This document shows positions 17,709 through 26,660 of a DNA stretch of 64,000 bases, in pieces. Under the pieces are notes generated by a model. It saw nothing but the letters and a program-made list of their open reading frames with translations, ran no database searches and was not told the DNA's origin. The translations under genes were made by a program, and so were the position numbers. Numbering within the stretch: position 1 is the first letter of the stretch; each line of letters opens with the position of its first letter. The stretch spans positions 112,762 to 176,761 of the forward strand of contig NZ_BJWF01000003.1 in assembly GCF_007990225.1 (NCBI RefSeq), read 5' to 3'. Source of the DNA: Enterococcus villorum. GTDB lineage: Bacteria; Bacillota; Bacilli; Lactobacillales; Enterococcaceae.

Positions 17709-19898
17709 ATGAATGTACAATTTGAAAAAAAAGCAACAAAGTCTCTTCCATCAGAAGTAGCAAACATAACAATCATTAAGAGGGACGGTCGACGTGTCGA
17801 ATTTGATGAAACAAAAATCAACGAAGCATTAGTCAAAGCTGAAAAGAAAATTCACGGCTCCTTATCTCCACTTACGTATGAAAAAATCCAAACAATTGTC
17901 GAATTAGTCGTTCAAGAAATCAAACGCCGATTCACTGATAATGTTAAGATATATGAAATTCAAAATATCGTTGAGCATGTTCTTTTGGAAAAAAATGAAT
18001 ACGAACTAGCAGAAGAATACATTAATTATCGTACAAAACGAGATTTTGCCAGAAGCAAGGCAACGGATATCAACTTCTCTATCAAAAAACTAATTAACAA
18101 AGACCAAACAGTTGTCAACGAGAATGCGAATAAAGATAGCAATGTTTTTAATACGCAACGAGATTTGACTGCTGGGATCGTTGGTAAATCAATTGGTTTA
18201 AAAATGTTGCCACCACACATTGCCAATGCCCATCAAAAAGGAGATATTCATTATCATGATTTGGATTATCATCCTTACACTCCTATGACAAACTGTTGCC
18301 TTATTGATTTTAAAGGTATGTTAAACAATGGATTCAAAATCGGAAATGCTGAAGTCGAATCGCCAAAATCAATTCAAACAGCAACCGCTCAAATATCACA
18401 AATCATTGCCAATGTCGCCTCTAGTCAATACGGTGGCTGTTCTGCAGATCGCACAGACGAGTTACTTGCACCTTTTGCTGAACTTAATTATCAAAAACAT
18501 TTAAAAGATGCAAAAGAATGGATCGAAACGCCAGAACGTCGCAAAGAATACGCCAAGGCAAAAACAAAAAAAGATATCTTTGATGCCATGCAAAGTCTAG
18601 AATATGAAATCAATACACTCTTTACTTCCAATGGACAAACGCCATTTACCTCACTTGGTTTTGGCTTAGGAAAAAATTGGTTTGAACGAGAAATTCAAAA
18701 AGCCATCTTACAAAATCGGATCAATGGATTAGGCAGTGAGAAGCGTACGGCAATTTTCCCTAAATTGATTTTCACATTAAAAGACGGTATCAATCTAAAA
18801 CCAACTGATCCTAATTATGATATTAAACAATTGGCTTTGGAATGTGCAACAAAACGGATGTATCCCGATATCTTGAATTATGACAAAATCGTTGAATTAA
18901 CAGGAAGCTTTAAAGTACCTATGGGGTGTCGTTCCTTTTTACAAGGTTGGAAAGATGAAAATGGTCAAGAGGTAAATGTAGGGAGAATGAATCTTGGCGT
19001 GGTTACTTTAAACTTGCCACGTATTGCAATTGAAGCAAAAGGAGATCAAGAAAAATTTTGGCAAATTCTTTCTGAGCGTTTAGCCATCATGAAAGATGCC
19101 CTCGTTTACCGAGTTGATCGCTGTAAAGAAGCCATTCCTGCCAACGCACCAATTCTTTATATGTACGGCGCGTTTGGAAAACGCCTTTCAAAAACGGATG
19201 CTGTCGACGAATTATTCAAAAATCGTCGTGCGACTGTTTCACTAGGCTATATCGGATTATATGAAGTAGCCGCAGCATTTTATGGAGGAGAATGGGAAAC
19301 AAATCCAGCAGCCAAGGAATTTACGCTTGATATCGTGAAAGAACTAAAAACCAAAGCAGATTCGTGGGGAAATGAATATGGGTATCATTTCAGCGTTTAT
19401 TCTACTCCAAGTGAAAGTTTAACTGATCGTTTCTGTCGCTTAGATACAGAAAAATTCGGAGAAATCGAAAATATTACCGATAAAGAATACTATACAAATA
19501 GCTTCCATTATGATGTACGTAAAAACCCAACACCATTTGAAAAACTTGACTTTGAAGAAGATTACCCTCAATACTGTTCTGGTGGATTTATACATTACTG
19601 TGAATACCCAATGCTTCAACAAAATCCTAAAGCACTAGAAGCTGTTTGGGACTATGCTTATGATAAAATTGGTTATTTGGGAACCAATACGCCAATTGAT
19701 CATTGTTATAAATGTGGATTTGAAGGAGACTTTAAGCCAACTGAACGGGGTTTTGAATGTCCAGAGTGTGGTAATCATGATCCAAAATCATGTGATGTGG
19801 TCAAAAGAACATGTGGCTATTTAGGAAATCCCCAAGCTCGTCCGATGGTGCATGGACGCCACAAGGAAATTTCTTCTCGTGTCAAACACATGAAGTAA
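17709..19898 (+). CDS. nrdD: Anaerobic ribonucleoside-triphosphate reductase, large subunit
   Basis: 729 aa, class III (glycyl radical) reductase making dNTPs without oxygen. It has an N-terminal ATP-cone domain (TIIKRDGRRVEFDETKI, about 15-100), the reductase barrel with QYGGCSADRTDE, the Zn site C-x2-C...C-x2-C (HCYKCGF and ECPECGN), and the C-terminal radical loop RTCGYLGNPQARP with the glycine radical. The ATG at 17709 was chosen because AGGAG lies 9 nt upstream; a TTG at 17700 overlaps that site. The activase nrdG follows. Confidence 0.96.
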   Translation: MNVQFEKKATKSLPSEVANITIIKRDGRRVEFDETKINEALVKAEKKIHGSLSPLTYEKIQTIVELVVQEIKRRFTDNVKIYEIQNIVEHVLLEKNEYELAEEYINYRTKRDFARSKATDINFSIKKLINKDQTVVNENANKDSNVFNTQRDLTAGIVGKSIGLKMLPPHIANAHQKGDIHYHDLDYHPYTPMTNCCLIDFKGMLNNGFKIGNAEVESPKSIQTATAQISQIIANVASSQYGGCSADRTDELLAPFAELNYQKHLKDAKEWIETPERRKEYAKAKTKKDIFDAMQSLEYEINTLFTSNGQTPFTSLGFGLGKNWFEREIQKAILQNRINGLGSEKRTAIFPKLIFTLKDGINLKPTDPNYDIKQLALECATKRMYPDILNYDKIVELTGSFKVPMGCRSFLQGWKDENGQEVNVGRMNLGVVTLNLPRIAIEAKGDQEKFWQILSERLAIMKDALVYRVDRCKEAIPANAPILYMYGAFGKRLSKTDAVDELFKNRRATVSLGYIGLYEVAAAFYGGEWETNPAAKEFTLDIVKELKTKADSWGNEYGYHFSVYSTPSESLTDRFCRLDTEKFGEIENITDKEYYTNSFHYDVRKNPTPFEKLDFEEDYPQYCSGGFIHYCEYPMLQQNPKALEAVWDYAYDKIGYLGTNTPIDHCYKCGFEGDFKPTERGFECPECGNHDPKSCDVVKRTCGYLGNPQARPMVHGRHKEISSRVKHMK

Positions 19899-20175
19899 TT
19901 CCTGTCTTCTTTGAAAAAATTAAAAATACTGGTATCAATCTCTGCTGCTTATTTCAATTGACTGAATAAGCAGCATTCTGGTTCATGTTGCCTGTCAAAA
20001 AGCAAGAAGCTTTGAAACAAGTCTGTACTTTTAAATGGATCAGTTTTTTCTGGACTCATCCAAGCTGTATGATGTTTTCGTCATCTTTTATACAGTTTTC
20101 GGATAGTAAGTTTTTTCACTAGTTACTTAAAATAAACCTGTTTTATCATTCCTTACTTTAGAAAGAAGTTTTTTT

Positions 20176-20778
20176 ATGCGAAATCCTAAACCCAAAGAAT
20201 GGCTAGCACAAGATTACAGCCAGAATTATATAGCTGACTATAAACCTTTTAATTTTGTTGATGGCGAAGGAGTACGAAATAGTCTGTATGTGAGTGGCTG
20301 TTTATTTGCTTGTGAAGGTTGCTTTAATAAAGCTGCCCAAAATTTCCGTTATGGCAAACCTTTTACCAAAGAATTAGAAGAGCAAATCATCAACGATTTG
20401 CGCCATGAATATGTGCAAGGACTAACCCTTTTAGGTGGTGAACCCTTCTTAAATACCGACGTATGCCTCCAAGTAGTCAATCGTATTCGTCAAGAATTTG
20501 GACAATCAAAAGATATTTGGTCTTGGACCGGCTATACATTTGATGAATTATTACAAGACTCTGAAGATAAGTTAGAACTCTTATCCAAAATCGATATTCT
20601 AGTGGATGGTCGTTTTGAGTTGAGTAAACGAGATTTAAAATTACAATTTCGTGGTAGTAGTAACCAGCGTATTGTTGATGTAAAAAAATCCTTAGCAGAA
20701 AACAAAGTGTTCATTTGGGAAAAATGTACCGACGCGACGGAATCATACGAACAAATAAAAAAGCAAACATTCATTTAA
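20176..20778 (+). CDS. nrdG: Anaerobic ribonucleotide reductase activating protein
   Basis: 200 aa, a radical SAM enzyme that installs the glycyl radical on NrdD. The [4Fe-4S] motif C-x3-C-x2-C appears as SGCLFACEGCFN, followed by LLGGEPFLN (SAM contact). It lies 277 nt after nrdD. That gap has two hairpin-like repeats (CTGCTTATT/AATAAGCAG near 19945-19973) but no long T-tract, so read-through from nrdD is likely. Confidence 0.95.
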   Translation: MRNPKPKEWLAQDYSQNYIADYKPFNFVDGEGVRNSLYVSGCLFACEGCFNKAAQNFRYGKPFTKELEEQIINDLRHEYVQGLTLLGGEPFLNTDVCLQVVNRIRQEFGQSKDIWSWTGYTFDELLQDSEDKLELLSKIDILVDGRFELSKRDLKLQFRGSSNQRIVDVKKSLAENKVFIWEKCTDATESYEQIKKQTFI

Positions 20779-20787
20779 CGTCATTTA

Positions 20788-20834
20788 GGCATGCATCACC
20801 CCTATCTATTGGTGGCTGATGCATGCCGTTTTTT
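20788..20834 (+). terminator. Terminator of nrdDG
   Basis: The perfect 11-bp stem GGCATGCATCA / TGATGCATGCC is followed by GTTTTTTG. It lies 10 nt after the nrdG stop. Confidence 0.9.
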
Positions 20835-21242
20835 GTATAAAGTTTATCTGTGATCGCTCGAAAAAAAAGAAAAGAAATTTCCTATTTATTTTATTCTTAA
20901 TCCCAATCTGCTTAGAAAAAAACTAAGTGAACATGAGAATTAGATGGAAATAAACAGTCAAAAATCCTTTTCTACATTGTTTTCATATCAAATAAATAAG
21001 TGAGAAGCTTTGTCCAGGTCACAAATAGCCTGATCGAATGTTCTGTGTGAATAAAAATGGTTCAGACATATGGATACAAATACTAGCTTAGAAATATTTA
21101 AATACCATAGAAGTGATGACAATCACTTGGTCAATAAAAGTCACCATGGAAGCAACAAAGAAATATTCTCATTAGATGTCTTTCTTTTTCAAAAAGCGCC
21201 ACTTCAAGAGTTAAGGTTCAATCATTTGAGCCTAGCAATAAG
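20835..21242. other. Intergenic region between nrdG and dinB
   Basis: About 400 bases, AT-rich. An open frame on the plus strand (21070-21276) has no ribosome site and runs into dinB on the other strand, so it is not called. No hairpin with a T-tract for dinB is clear. Confidence 0.4.
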
Positions 21243-22349
21243 TCATTCCCATAACGGTAAAACGATGTTCTCATAAGTCATAGGATCTAAATTCGTTAAA
21301 GTAATCCCTAATAAACGTATCCCTTTTTCAACTCCCAAAATCTCTTCCCAAATCAAACTAGCTTGATAAAAAAGAGCTTCTTTCTTATAAATATATTCCG
21401 GCAAAGTGATCCTTTTAGTAATTGTTGTATAATCTGTATAACGTACTTTTAAAACTACTGTTTTCCCATGTTTTTGCACTTTTTTTAACGCTTCTTCTAC
21501 TTTTTCTGCTAATTGACGTAACTGTGATAAAACGGCTTCTTCGGTTTGCAAAGGCTGTCCATAGGTATGTTCTTTTCCCACTGACTTTCTTTCTCTCGTA
21601 ACATTTACTGGTGCATCATGGATGCCTCTTACTTTGCGGTAAAGAGAGTAGCCCATCTTACCAAAGTGTTGGATCAACATCATCTCTGTGCAATTGAAAA
21701 GGTCTTTACCTGTAAAAATTCCCAATTCATGCATTTTAGGGACCGTTTTCTTACCTACCCCATGAAATTTTTCGATTGGTAAAGCCATTAAAAAAGTAAG
21801 AGCATCTTGTGGTGCCACCACCGTGAGACCTCGAGGCTTTTGAAAATCAGAAGCTAGTTTGGCTAAAAATTTATTGTAACTCACACCAGCAGAACAAGTT
21901 AATTTGACGCTTTCCCAAATATCTGTTTGAATCAAACGAGCAATCTTAATGGCAGATTTACCATTGATCTTATTATGAGTCACGTCTAAATAAGCTTCAT
22001 CAATACTAACAGGTTCAACTATATCGGTGTATTGATAAAAAATTTCGCGAATTTTTTTTGATATTTCACTGTATTTTTGATGATCACCAGGTTTAAAAAT
22101 TGCTTGGGGGCATAATTCATACGCTTTTTGAGCACTCATGGCTGAGTGAATGCCATATTTTCTTGCTTCATAATTTGCAGTAGTGACTACTCCTCTTCCT
22201 CCGGTATCACTAGGATGCCTAGCAATAACAAGCGGATGCCCTCGAAATTCAGGGTGATCACGTTCTTCAACAGAAGCAAAAAAAGCATCCATGTCAATAT
22301 GGATGATTTTTCTTGATGTATCATTATGTAAAGGAAACTGTAATTCCAT
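21243..22349 (-). CDS. dinB: DNA polymerase IV (Y-family translesion polymerase)
   Basis: 368 aa. The catalytic carboxylates are in IHIDMDAFFASVEE (about 18-30) and SIDEAYLDVT. A palm/finger core, helix-hairpin-helix region (HGVGKKTVPKM) and little-finger domain follow. The start is the ATG at 22349 (MELQFPLHND), which gives the normal family length; the frame runs further upstream but through the promoter. A LexA box inside the promoter indicates SOS control. Confidence 0.93.
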   Translation of the reverse strand: MELQFPLHNDTSRKIIHIDMDAFFASVEERDHPEFRGHPLVIARHPSDTGGRGVVTTANYEARKYGIHSAMSAQKAYELCPQAIFKPGDHQKYSEISKKIREIFYQYTDIVEPVSIDEAYLDVTHNKINGKSAIKIARLIQTDIWESVKLTCSAGVSYNKFLAKLASDFQKPRGLTVVAPQDALTFLMALPIEKFHGVGKKTVPKMHELGIFTGKDLFNCTEMMLIQHFGKMGYSLYRKVRGIHDAPVNVTRERKSVGKEHTYGQPLQTEEAVLSQLRQLAEKVEEALKKVQKHGKTVVLKVRYTDYTTITKRITLPEYIYKKEALFYQASLIWEEILGVEKGIRLLGITLTNLDPMTYENIVLPLWE

Positions 22350-22368
22350 CTCACTCACCCCAACCAAG

Positions 22369-22397
22369 ATTATATAAGAACTTTTGTTCGGATACAA
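22369..22397 (-). promoter_or_regulatory. dinB promoter with LexA (DinR) box in the spacer
   Basis: On the minus strand TTGTAT (22392-22397) and TATAAT (22369-22374) are 17 bp apart. The spacer contains the LexA operator CGAACAAAAGTTCT (22377-22390), one mismatch from CGAACN4GTTCG. Bound LexA would block RNA polymerase directly. The leader to the ATG is only about a dozen bases. Confidence 0.85.
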
Positions 22398-22602
22398 GTA
22401 GGAGATGTGAAAGACAGTAAAAAAGTAAAGAAAAAATTTTCTTATCGAATCATCTGAATCAATGAAGTTTGTAAATTCTTTTTTATAAAAAAATCGAAGT
22501 TTCACAAACATCGGTAAAATAATGTCTAGAAACTTCGACTGATAAAGGTTAGATACTTTTTCGTGAAATCACTTTTAAACGATGAATACAACAGATGTTT
22601 TT

Positions 22603-23262
22603 TTACTCTTCATTCTCTTCTTTCGTATGAAGAGATGAATCTGAATGAAGAAAATAAATCAACGTTTGCAACTCGTTGGTCAAATCAACATTTTGAATTA
22701 ACACGTCTGCTGGTGCATTTAAACGAGCAGATGTAAAGTTCAAAATTCCCTTTATGCCTGCTTCCGTTAACCGATTTACCACATCTTGCGCTCTTTCAGA
22801 TGGAATAGTTAAAATAGCCACTTCTATCTGCTGTATTTTGATTTGTTCAGACATATCTTCCATTGGATAAACAGGGATACCATCTACAATCCGTCCGACA
22901 ATCTCTTCATTGACATCAAAAGCGCAACTGACACGGATGCTATTGCTTTGATGGAATTTATATTTTAATAGTGCACTACCTAAGTTCCCTACACCAATTA
23001 AAGCCACATTAGTCAGCTGGTCGTCATTTAACGTTTTTGCAAAAAAATGCATTAAATCTTCCACGTCATATCCATATCCACGCTTTCCTAATTCTCCAAA
23101 GTATGAAAAATCACGGCGAATCGTCGCGCTATCCACTTGAACAGCCTCACTTAATTCAGTTGATGATACTTTTTTCTTACCTGCATTATTTAAAATTCTC
23201 AAATAACGGTAATATAAAGGCAAGCGTTTGGCTGTTGCCTTTGGTATAATATGATCTTTCAC
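22603..23262 (-). CDS. rex: Redox-sensing transcriptional repressor Rex
   Basis: 219 aa. A winged-helix N-terminus (TKRLPLYYRYL-like RLPLYYRYLRIL, and VDSATIRRDFSYFGELGKRG) is followed by a Rossmann NADH-binding domain with NVALIGVGNLGSALL. Rex releases its operators when NADH is high and controls fermentation genes. The start is a GTG at 23262 with GGAGG 8 nt upstream. A weak Rex-like half site (TTGTGAAATTTT, near 23352) lies in the divergent region to the ABC-F gene. The rex/ABC-F neighbourhood is the same as ydiH/ydiF in Bacillus. Confidence 0.95.
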   Translation of the reverse strand: MKDHIIPKATAKRLPLYYRYLRILNNAGKKKVSSTELSEAVQVDSATIRRDFSYFGELGKRGYGYDVEDLMHFFAKTLNDDQLTNVALIGVGNLGSALLKYKFHQSNSIRVSCAFDVNEEIVGRIVDGIPVYPMEDMSEQIKIQQIEVAILTIPSERAQDVVNRLTEAGIKGILNFTSARLNAPADVLIQNVDLTNELQTLIYFLHSDSSLHTKEENEE

Positions 23263-23483
23263 TTAATTACCTCCACTATTTCTTTAAAATTTCTTTGATT
23301 TATCCATCATAGCAGTATATATAAGTAAAAATCAATTTGATTGCTTAGATATTGTGAAATTTTATTCTTTATTCATTTTTTTTCATTTCTTTGAACCTCG
23401 CAGTATCAAGGAAATTATGGTAGACTACTAGATAATAAAGAGAATGATTCTTAGAGAATTCACAAAGTAGAAAAGAGGATTCG

Positions 23484-25421
23484 ATGTTATTATTACAAGC
23501 CAATCAAATCGCTCGCCATTTTGGTGCAGAAATTTTATTTGAAAACATCCATTTAGAAATCAGTACAGGTGCACGAATTGCCTTAGTTGGTCGTAACGGT
23601 GCTGGAAAATCAACATTATTAAAGATTCTTGCCGGGATTGAACGCCCAGATGAAGGAAATATTGCTAAAAATAAAACGGCTACTTTAGGTTATTTAGCTC
23701 AAGATACTGGATTAGATTCATCTGAAACAGTCTGGAATGAAATGCTCAAAGCATTTGATACCATTCGCAAAATGGAAAAGCGCATGCGTCAATTAGAAGT
23801 CTTAATCAGCGAAAGCACAACAGATCGACGTTCTAATGATTCTTTATTAAAAGAATATGATAAATTACAACACGATTTTTCAGATAAAAACGGTTATAGT
23901 TATGAAAATGAAATCCGTTCTGTTTTGCATGGATTTAAATTTGATTCATCTTTTTATGATCAAAAAATCAATGAACTATCTGGTGGTCAGCGTACTCGAT
24001 TAGCGTTAGCCAGAATGCTATTGCAACATCCAGATATCTTAATTTTAGATGAACCAACCAACCACTTAGACATTGAAACACTTTCTTGGTTAGAAAACTA
24101 TCTTCAAAGCTATACAGGTGCTTTGTTGATCGTTTCTCATGATCGTTATTTCTTGGATAAAGTAGCTAGAGAAGTTTATGAATTAAGCCGCAAAAAAATG
24201 CGCCATTATAAAGGGAACTATTCTAAGTATTTAGATATGAAAGCTGAACAATTAGCCACGCAATGGAAAGCCTATGAGAAACAACAATCTGAGATCCACA
24301 AATTGGAAGATTTTGTTGCACGAAATTTAGTACGAGCATCTACCACTAAACGGGCGCAAAGTCGCAGAAAAATGCTAGAAAAAATGGAACGTTTAGATCG
24401 TCCTCAAGGAGAAGAAAAACAAGCGCATTTTCTTTTTGAAGTGGCAAAACCATCTGGAAATGTCGTTTTACAAATCGAAGATGCCGCAATTGGTTATAAT
24501 GGAAAAGTATTATCTGAACCAATCAACCTTGATATTCGTCGACAAGAAGCCATTGCACTTGTCGGCCCAAATGGTATTGGAAAGTCCACACTCTTAAAAT
24601 CAATCATTCATCAATTACCTTTTATCCGTGGAAAAGAACATTTAGGAACAAACGTCACCATCGGTTATTATGACCAAGGTCAAGCTGATTTACATGCAAA
24701 TAAGACGATTTTAGCAGAGTTATGGGACGAGCACCCTACCGTACCGGAAAAAGACATTCGAAATGTCTTAGGCGCCTTTTTGTTTTCTGGCGAAGACGTA
24801 GAAAAAACAATGCCCCTTTTAAGTGGTGGCGAAAAGGCAAGAGTTGCTCTTGCAAAATTAGCCATGAATCAGGAAAACTTTTTGGTTTTAGATGAGCCAA
24901 CCAATCACTTAGATATTGATAATAAAGAAGTATTAGAAAATGCGCTTATTGATTACGATGGCACATTGCTTTTTGTTTCTCATGACCGATATTTTATCAA
25001 TCGTATCGCAACGAAAGTCATCGAATTATCTGAAAATGGTAGTAAAGTTTACCTAGGAGATTATGATTATTATTTAGAAAAAAAACAAGAAGAAGAAGAA
25101 ATGGCTGAGTTACTAGCTGAAAAAACAATTGAAACAACGCTAGTCTCTTCTACTAAGAAAACTTATTACCAAAATAAAGAACAACAAAAATTAATTCGTA
25201 GCCTGCAACGAAAAATTACACAAGTAGAAGAAGAAATGGCTTTACTAGACGAACAAATCGACAAATTAGAACAACAAATGGTCATGCCAGAGAATTTAGA
25301 TAATCATATCAAACTAAATGATTTAAACGAAGCTTTAGAACACGCACGTCAAACACAAGAAGCAAAACTTTCCGAATGGGAAGAGTTAAGTCTTGAGTTA
25401 GAAGAATATGAAGCTAAATAA
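23484..25421 (+). CDS. ABC-F family ATPase (YdiF-like)
   Basis: 645 aa, two ABC domains without membrane segments. Walker A motifs are GRNGAGKST (about 36-44) and GPNGIGKST; signatures are LSGGQRTRLALARML and LSGGEKARVALAKL; both Walker B motifs read LDEPTNHLDI. A charged linker joins the domains and a coiled-coil tail (about 555-645) follows. ABC-F proteins act on ribosomes. The place next to rex and the tail fit YdiF, a housekeeping member, rather than an acquired drug-resistance factor. Confidence 0.9.
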   Translation: MLLLQANQIARHFGAEILFENIHLEISTGARIALVGRNGAGKSTLLKILAGIERPDEGNIAKNKTATLGYLAQDTGLDSSETVWNEMLKAFDTIRKMEKRMRQLEVLISESTTDRRSNDSLLKEYDKLQHDFSDKNGYSYENEIRSVLHGFKFDSSFYDQKINELSGGQRTRLALARMLLQHPDILILDEPTNHLDIETLSWLENYLQSYTGALLIVSHDRYFLDKVAREVYELSRKKMRHYKGNYSKYLDMKAEQLATQWKAYEKQQSEIHKLEDFVARNLVRASTTKRAQSRRKMLEKMERLDRPQGEEKQAHFLFEVAKPSGNVVLQIEDAAIGYNGKVLSEPINLDIRRQEAIALVGPNGIGKSTLLKSIIHQLPFIRGKEHLGTNVTIGYYDQGQADLHANKTILAELWDEHPTVPEKDIRNVLGAFLFSGEDVEKTMPLLSGGEKARVALAKLAMNQENFLVLDEPTNHLDIDNKEVLENALIDYDGTLLFVSHDRYFINRIATKVIELSENGSKVYLGDYDYYLEKKQEEEEMAELLAEKTIETTLVSSTKKTYYQNKEQQKLIRSLQRKITQVEEEMALLDEQIDKLEQQMVMPENLDNHIKLNDLNEALEHARQTQEAKLSEWEELSLELEEYEAK

Positions 25422-25468
25422 AAAACACACGGTTTTAGTATTTTTATACTGATAACCGTGTGTTTTTT
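25420..25468. terminator. Bidirectional terminator after the ABC-F gene
   Basis: The stem AAAACACACGGTT / AACCGTGTGTTTT has poly-A on one side and poly-T on the other. It therefore works in both directions between the ABC-F gene (+) and the convergent unknown gene (-). Confidence 0.85.
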
Positions 25469-25505
25469 GACTACTTCAACAAATAAAATGGATTATCCAT
25501 TGCCA

Positions 25506-26237
25506 TTATCTGTATGGTTGAAAGGTCGGTGAGTGGTTGGCCTTTTTTAACGCTCTATACCTCATTGCTTCTTCTGCTATAACTTTTGCATGTGAAATTG
25601 TTTTTTTATCTTGAGGTAGCACATTGGTCTTTGTTTCTTTACTTGGTGTTTTTGTTGTGATCACATTTTCTTTCTTACTAATGATCAGTTTATTTCTTAT
25701 ATAACGCCATATATTAACGAATAGCTGTTTCTTTTTTTCTTTCATAGGATCATTTTTTAGTGGGTCGCTCTTATTCCAGCTAATTTTTATAGAATCATCT
25801 ACTTTATATAACTCACAAGTTAGACGTCCAATCACTTCTTTTTCTGCCAATTGATTTAATTTTATATTAGGAATTTTCCCACTTACACATTGCTTGATCA
25901 TCTCATCTCGGATCTTTATGTTTTCCTCAAGTCCTGTAATCATTTCTTTTAAAGACACTTCAGAATGGCGCTTCATATCATTTAATTTGCTTACATTTAT
26001 ATTTTGCCAGTAATACAAATATTCGATGAGATAAAAATTATTATTGGAATAAGCTAACATTTTTCTTCTAAACTCATTTGGTTTATTCGTACTGAGTTTT
26101 TCCGCAAGTTTCATTCGTGCTTCTAAACGCTCAAAGGATTTTGCAATGGTTGAATTATATTTGGGATAAGCGAAATATTTTTTCTTATATATTTTTAGCT
26201 TTTTTTTAATTTCTTTATCTAGTTTTTTTGTTGACAT
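25506..26237 (-). CDS. Lysine-rich protein of unknown function
   Basis: 243 aa, not recognised. It has no signal peptide and no obvious membrane helix. It is strongly basic, with lysine clusters at both ends (KLDKEIKKKLKIYKKKYF at the start). The middle is mostly predicted helix with heptad-like spacing (LKEMITGLEENIKIRDEMIK). The tail is T/K-rich and low in complexity (TTKTPSKETKTN). AGGAG lies 12 nt before the ATG, a long spacing. It stands alone between a bidirectional terminator and an AT-rich gap. It may be lineage-specific or acquired. Confidence 0.6.
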   Translation of the reverse strand: MSTKKLDKEIKKKLKIYKKKYFAYPKYNSTIAKSFERLEARMKLAEKLSTNKPNEFRRKMLAYSNNNFYLIEYLYYWQNINVSKLNDMKRHSEVSLKEMITGLEENIKIRDEMIKQCVSGKIPNIKLNQLAEKEVIGRLTCELYKVDDSIKISWNKSDPLKNDPMKEKKKQLFVNIWRYIRNKLIISKKENVITTKTPSKETKTNVLPQDKKTISHAKVIAEEAMRYRALKKANHSPTFQPYR

Positions 26238-26621
26238 TCTTAATCATCACTCCTAGCTAATATAGATAGTATAAATAAAATTATTAATAGAACTACAGTA
26301 ACCTTGAACTATCACAGAACGTGCTTTTTCCGTTGTACTATTTCATTCTTTTTTTTGATTCATTATCTAACTATTTCTAAACTATTTGGCTGTTGCAATG
26401 AAAGAAATGATGTTCATTTAATTATTTTTCTTAATCCCACAGATTTTTTCTTTCACACTTATCTTTTAGCGTTGTTTTTCAACTCACATATTATCTTCTA
26501 AGCTCTTTAAAGAAAATTATAATCATTCAATTATTTTTGTATAGGTCTTTTTATCCCATTCTAGTTCGAAAAAAAGATTTTGGTCATTACTCTCAACTAT
26601 TCATATTTCACCCTTTATAAC
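26238..26621. other. AT-rich intergenic region
   Basis: Holds the promoter of the lysine-rich gene on the minus strand. No open frame with a ribosome site is seen; a plus-strand frame at 26304-26501 is hydrophobic but lacks one. Confidence 0.4.
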
Positions 26622-26647
26622 AAAAAAAAACGCGAGGGTTAGTCGCG
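26622..26647 (-). terminator. Terminator of the MarR-ABC exporter operon
   Basis: A short GC stem CGCGA / TCGCG with a 7-nt loop is followed on the minus strand by nine or more T residues (26622-26630). It starts 14 nt past the exporter stop. Confidence 0.85.
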
Positions 26648-26660
26648 GTCTTGGGACTGA

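Noticed and set aside
21070..21276. 68-codon plus-strand frame before dinB
   Set aside because: No ribosome site, composition unlike neighbours, and it overlaps the 3' end of dinB.
23351..23370. Rex operator between rex and the ABC-F gene
   Set aside because: Only one half (TTGTGAA) matches; the second half of the palindrome is missing, so it is mentioned but not called.
23484..25421. ABC-F gene as an acquired ribosome-protection resistance factor
   Set aside because: Its position next to rex, the C-terminal coiled coil and the lack of mobile DNA fit the housekeeping YdiF type.
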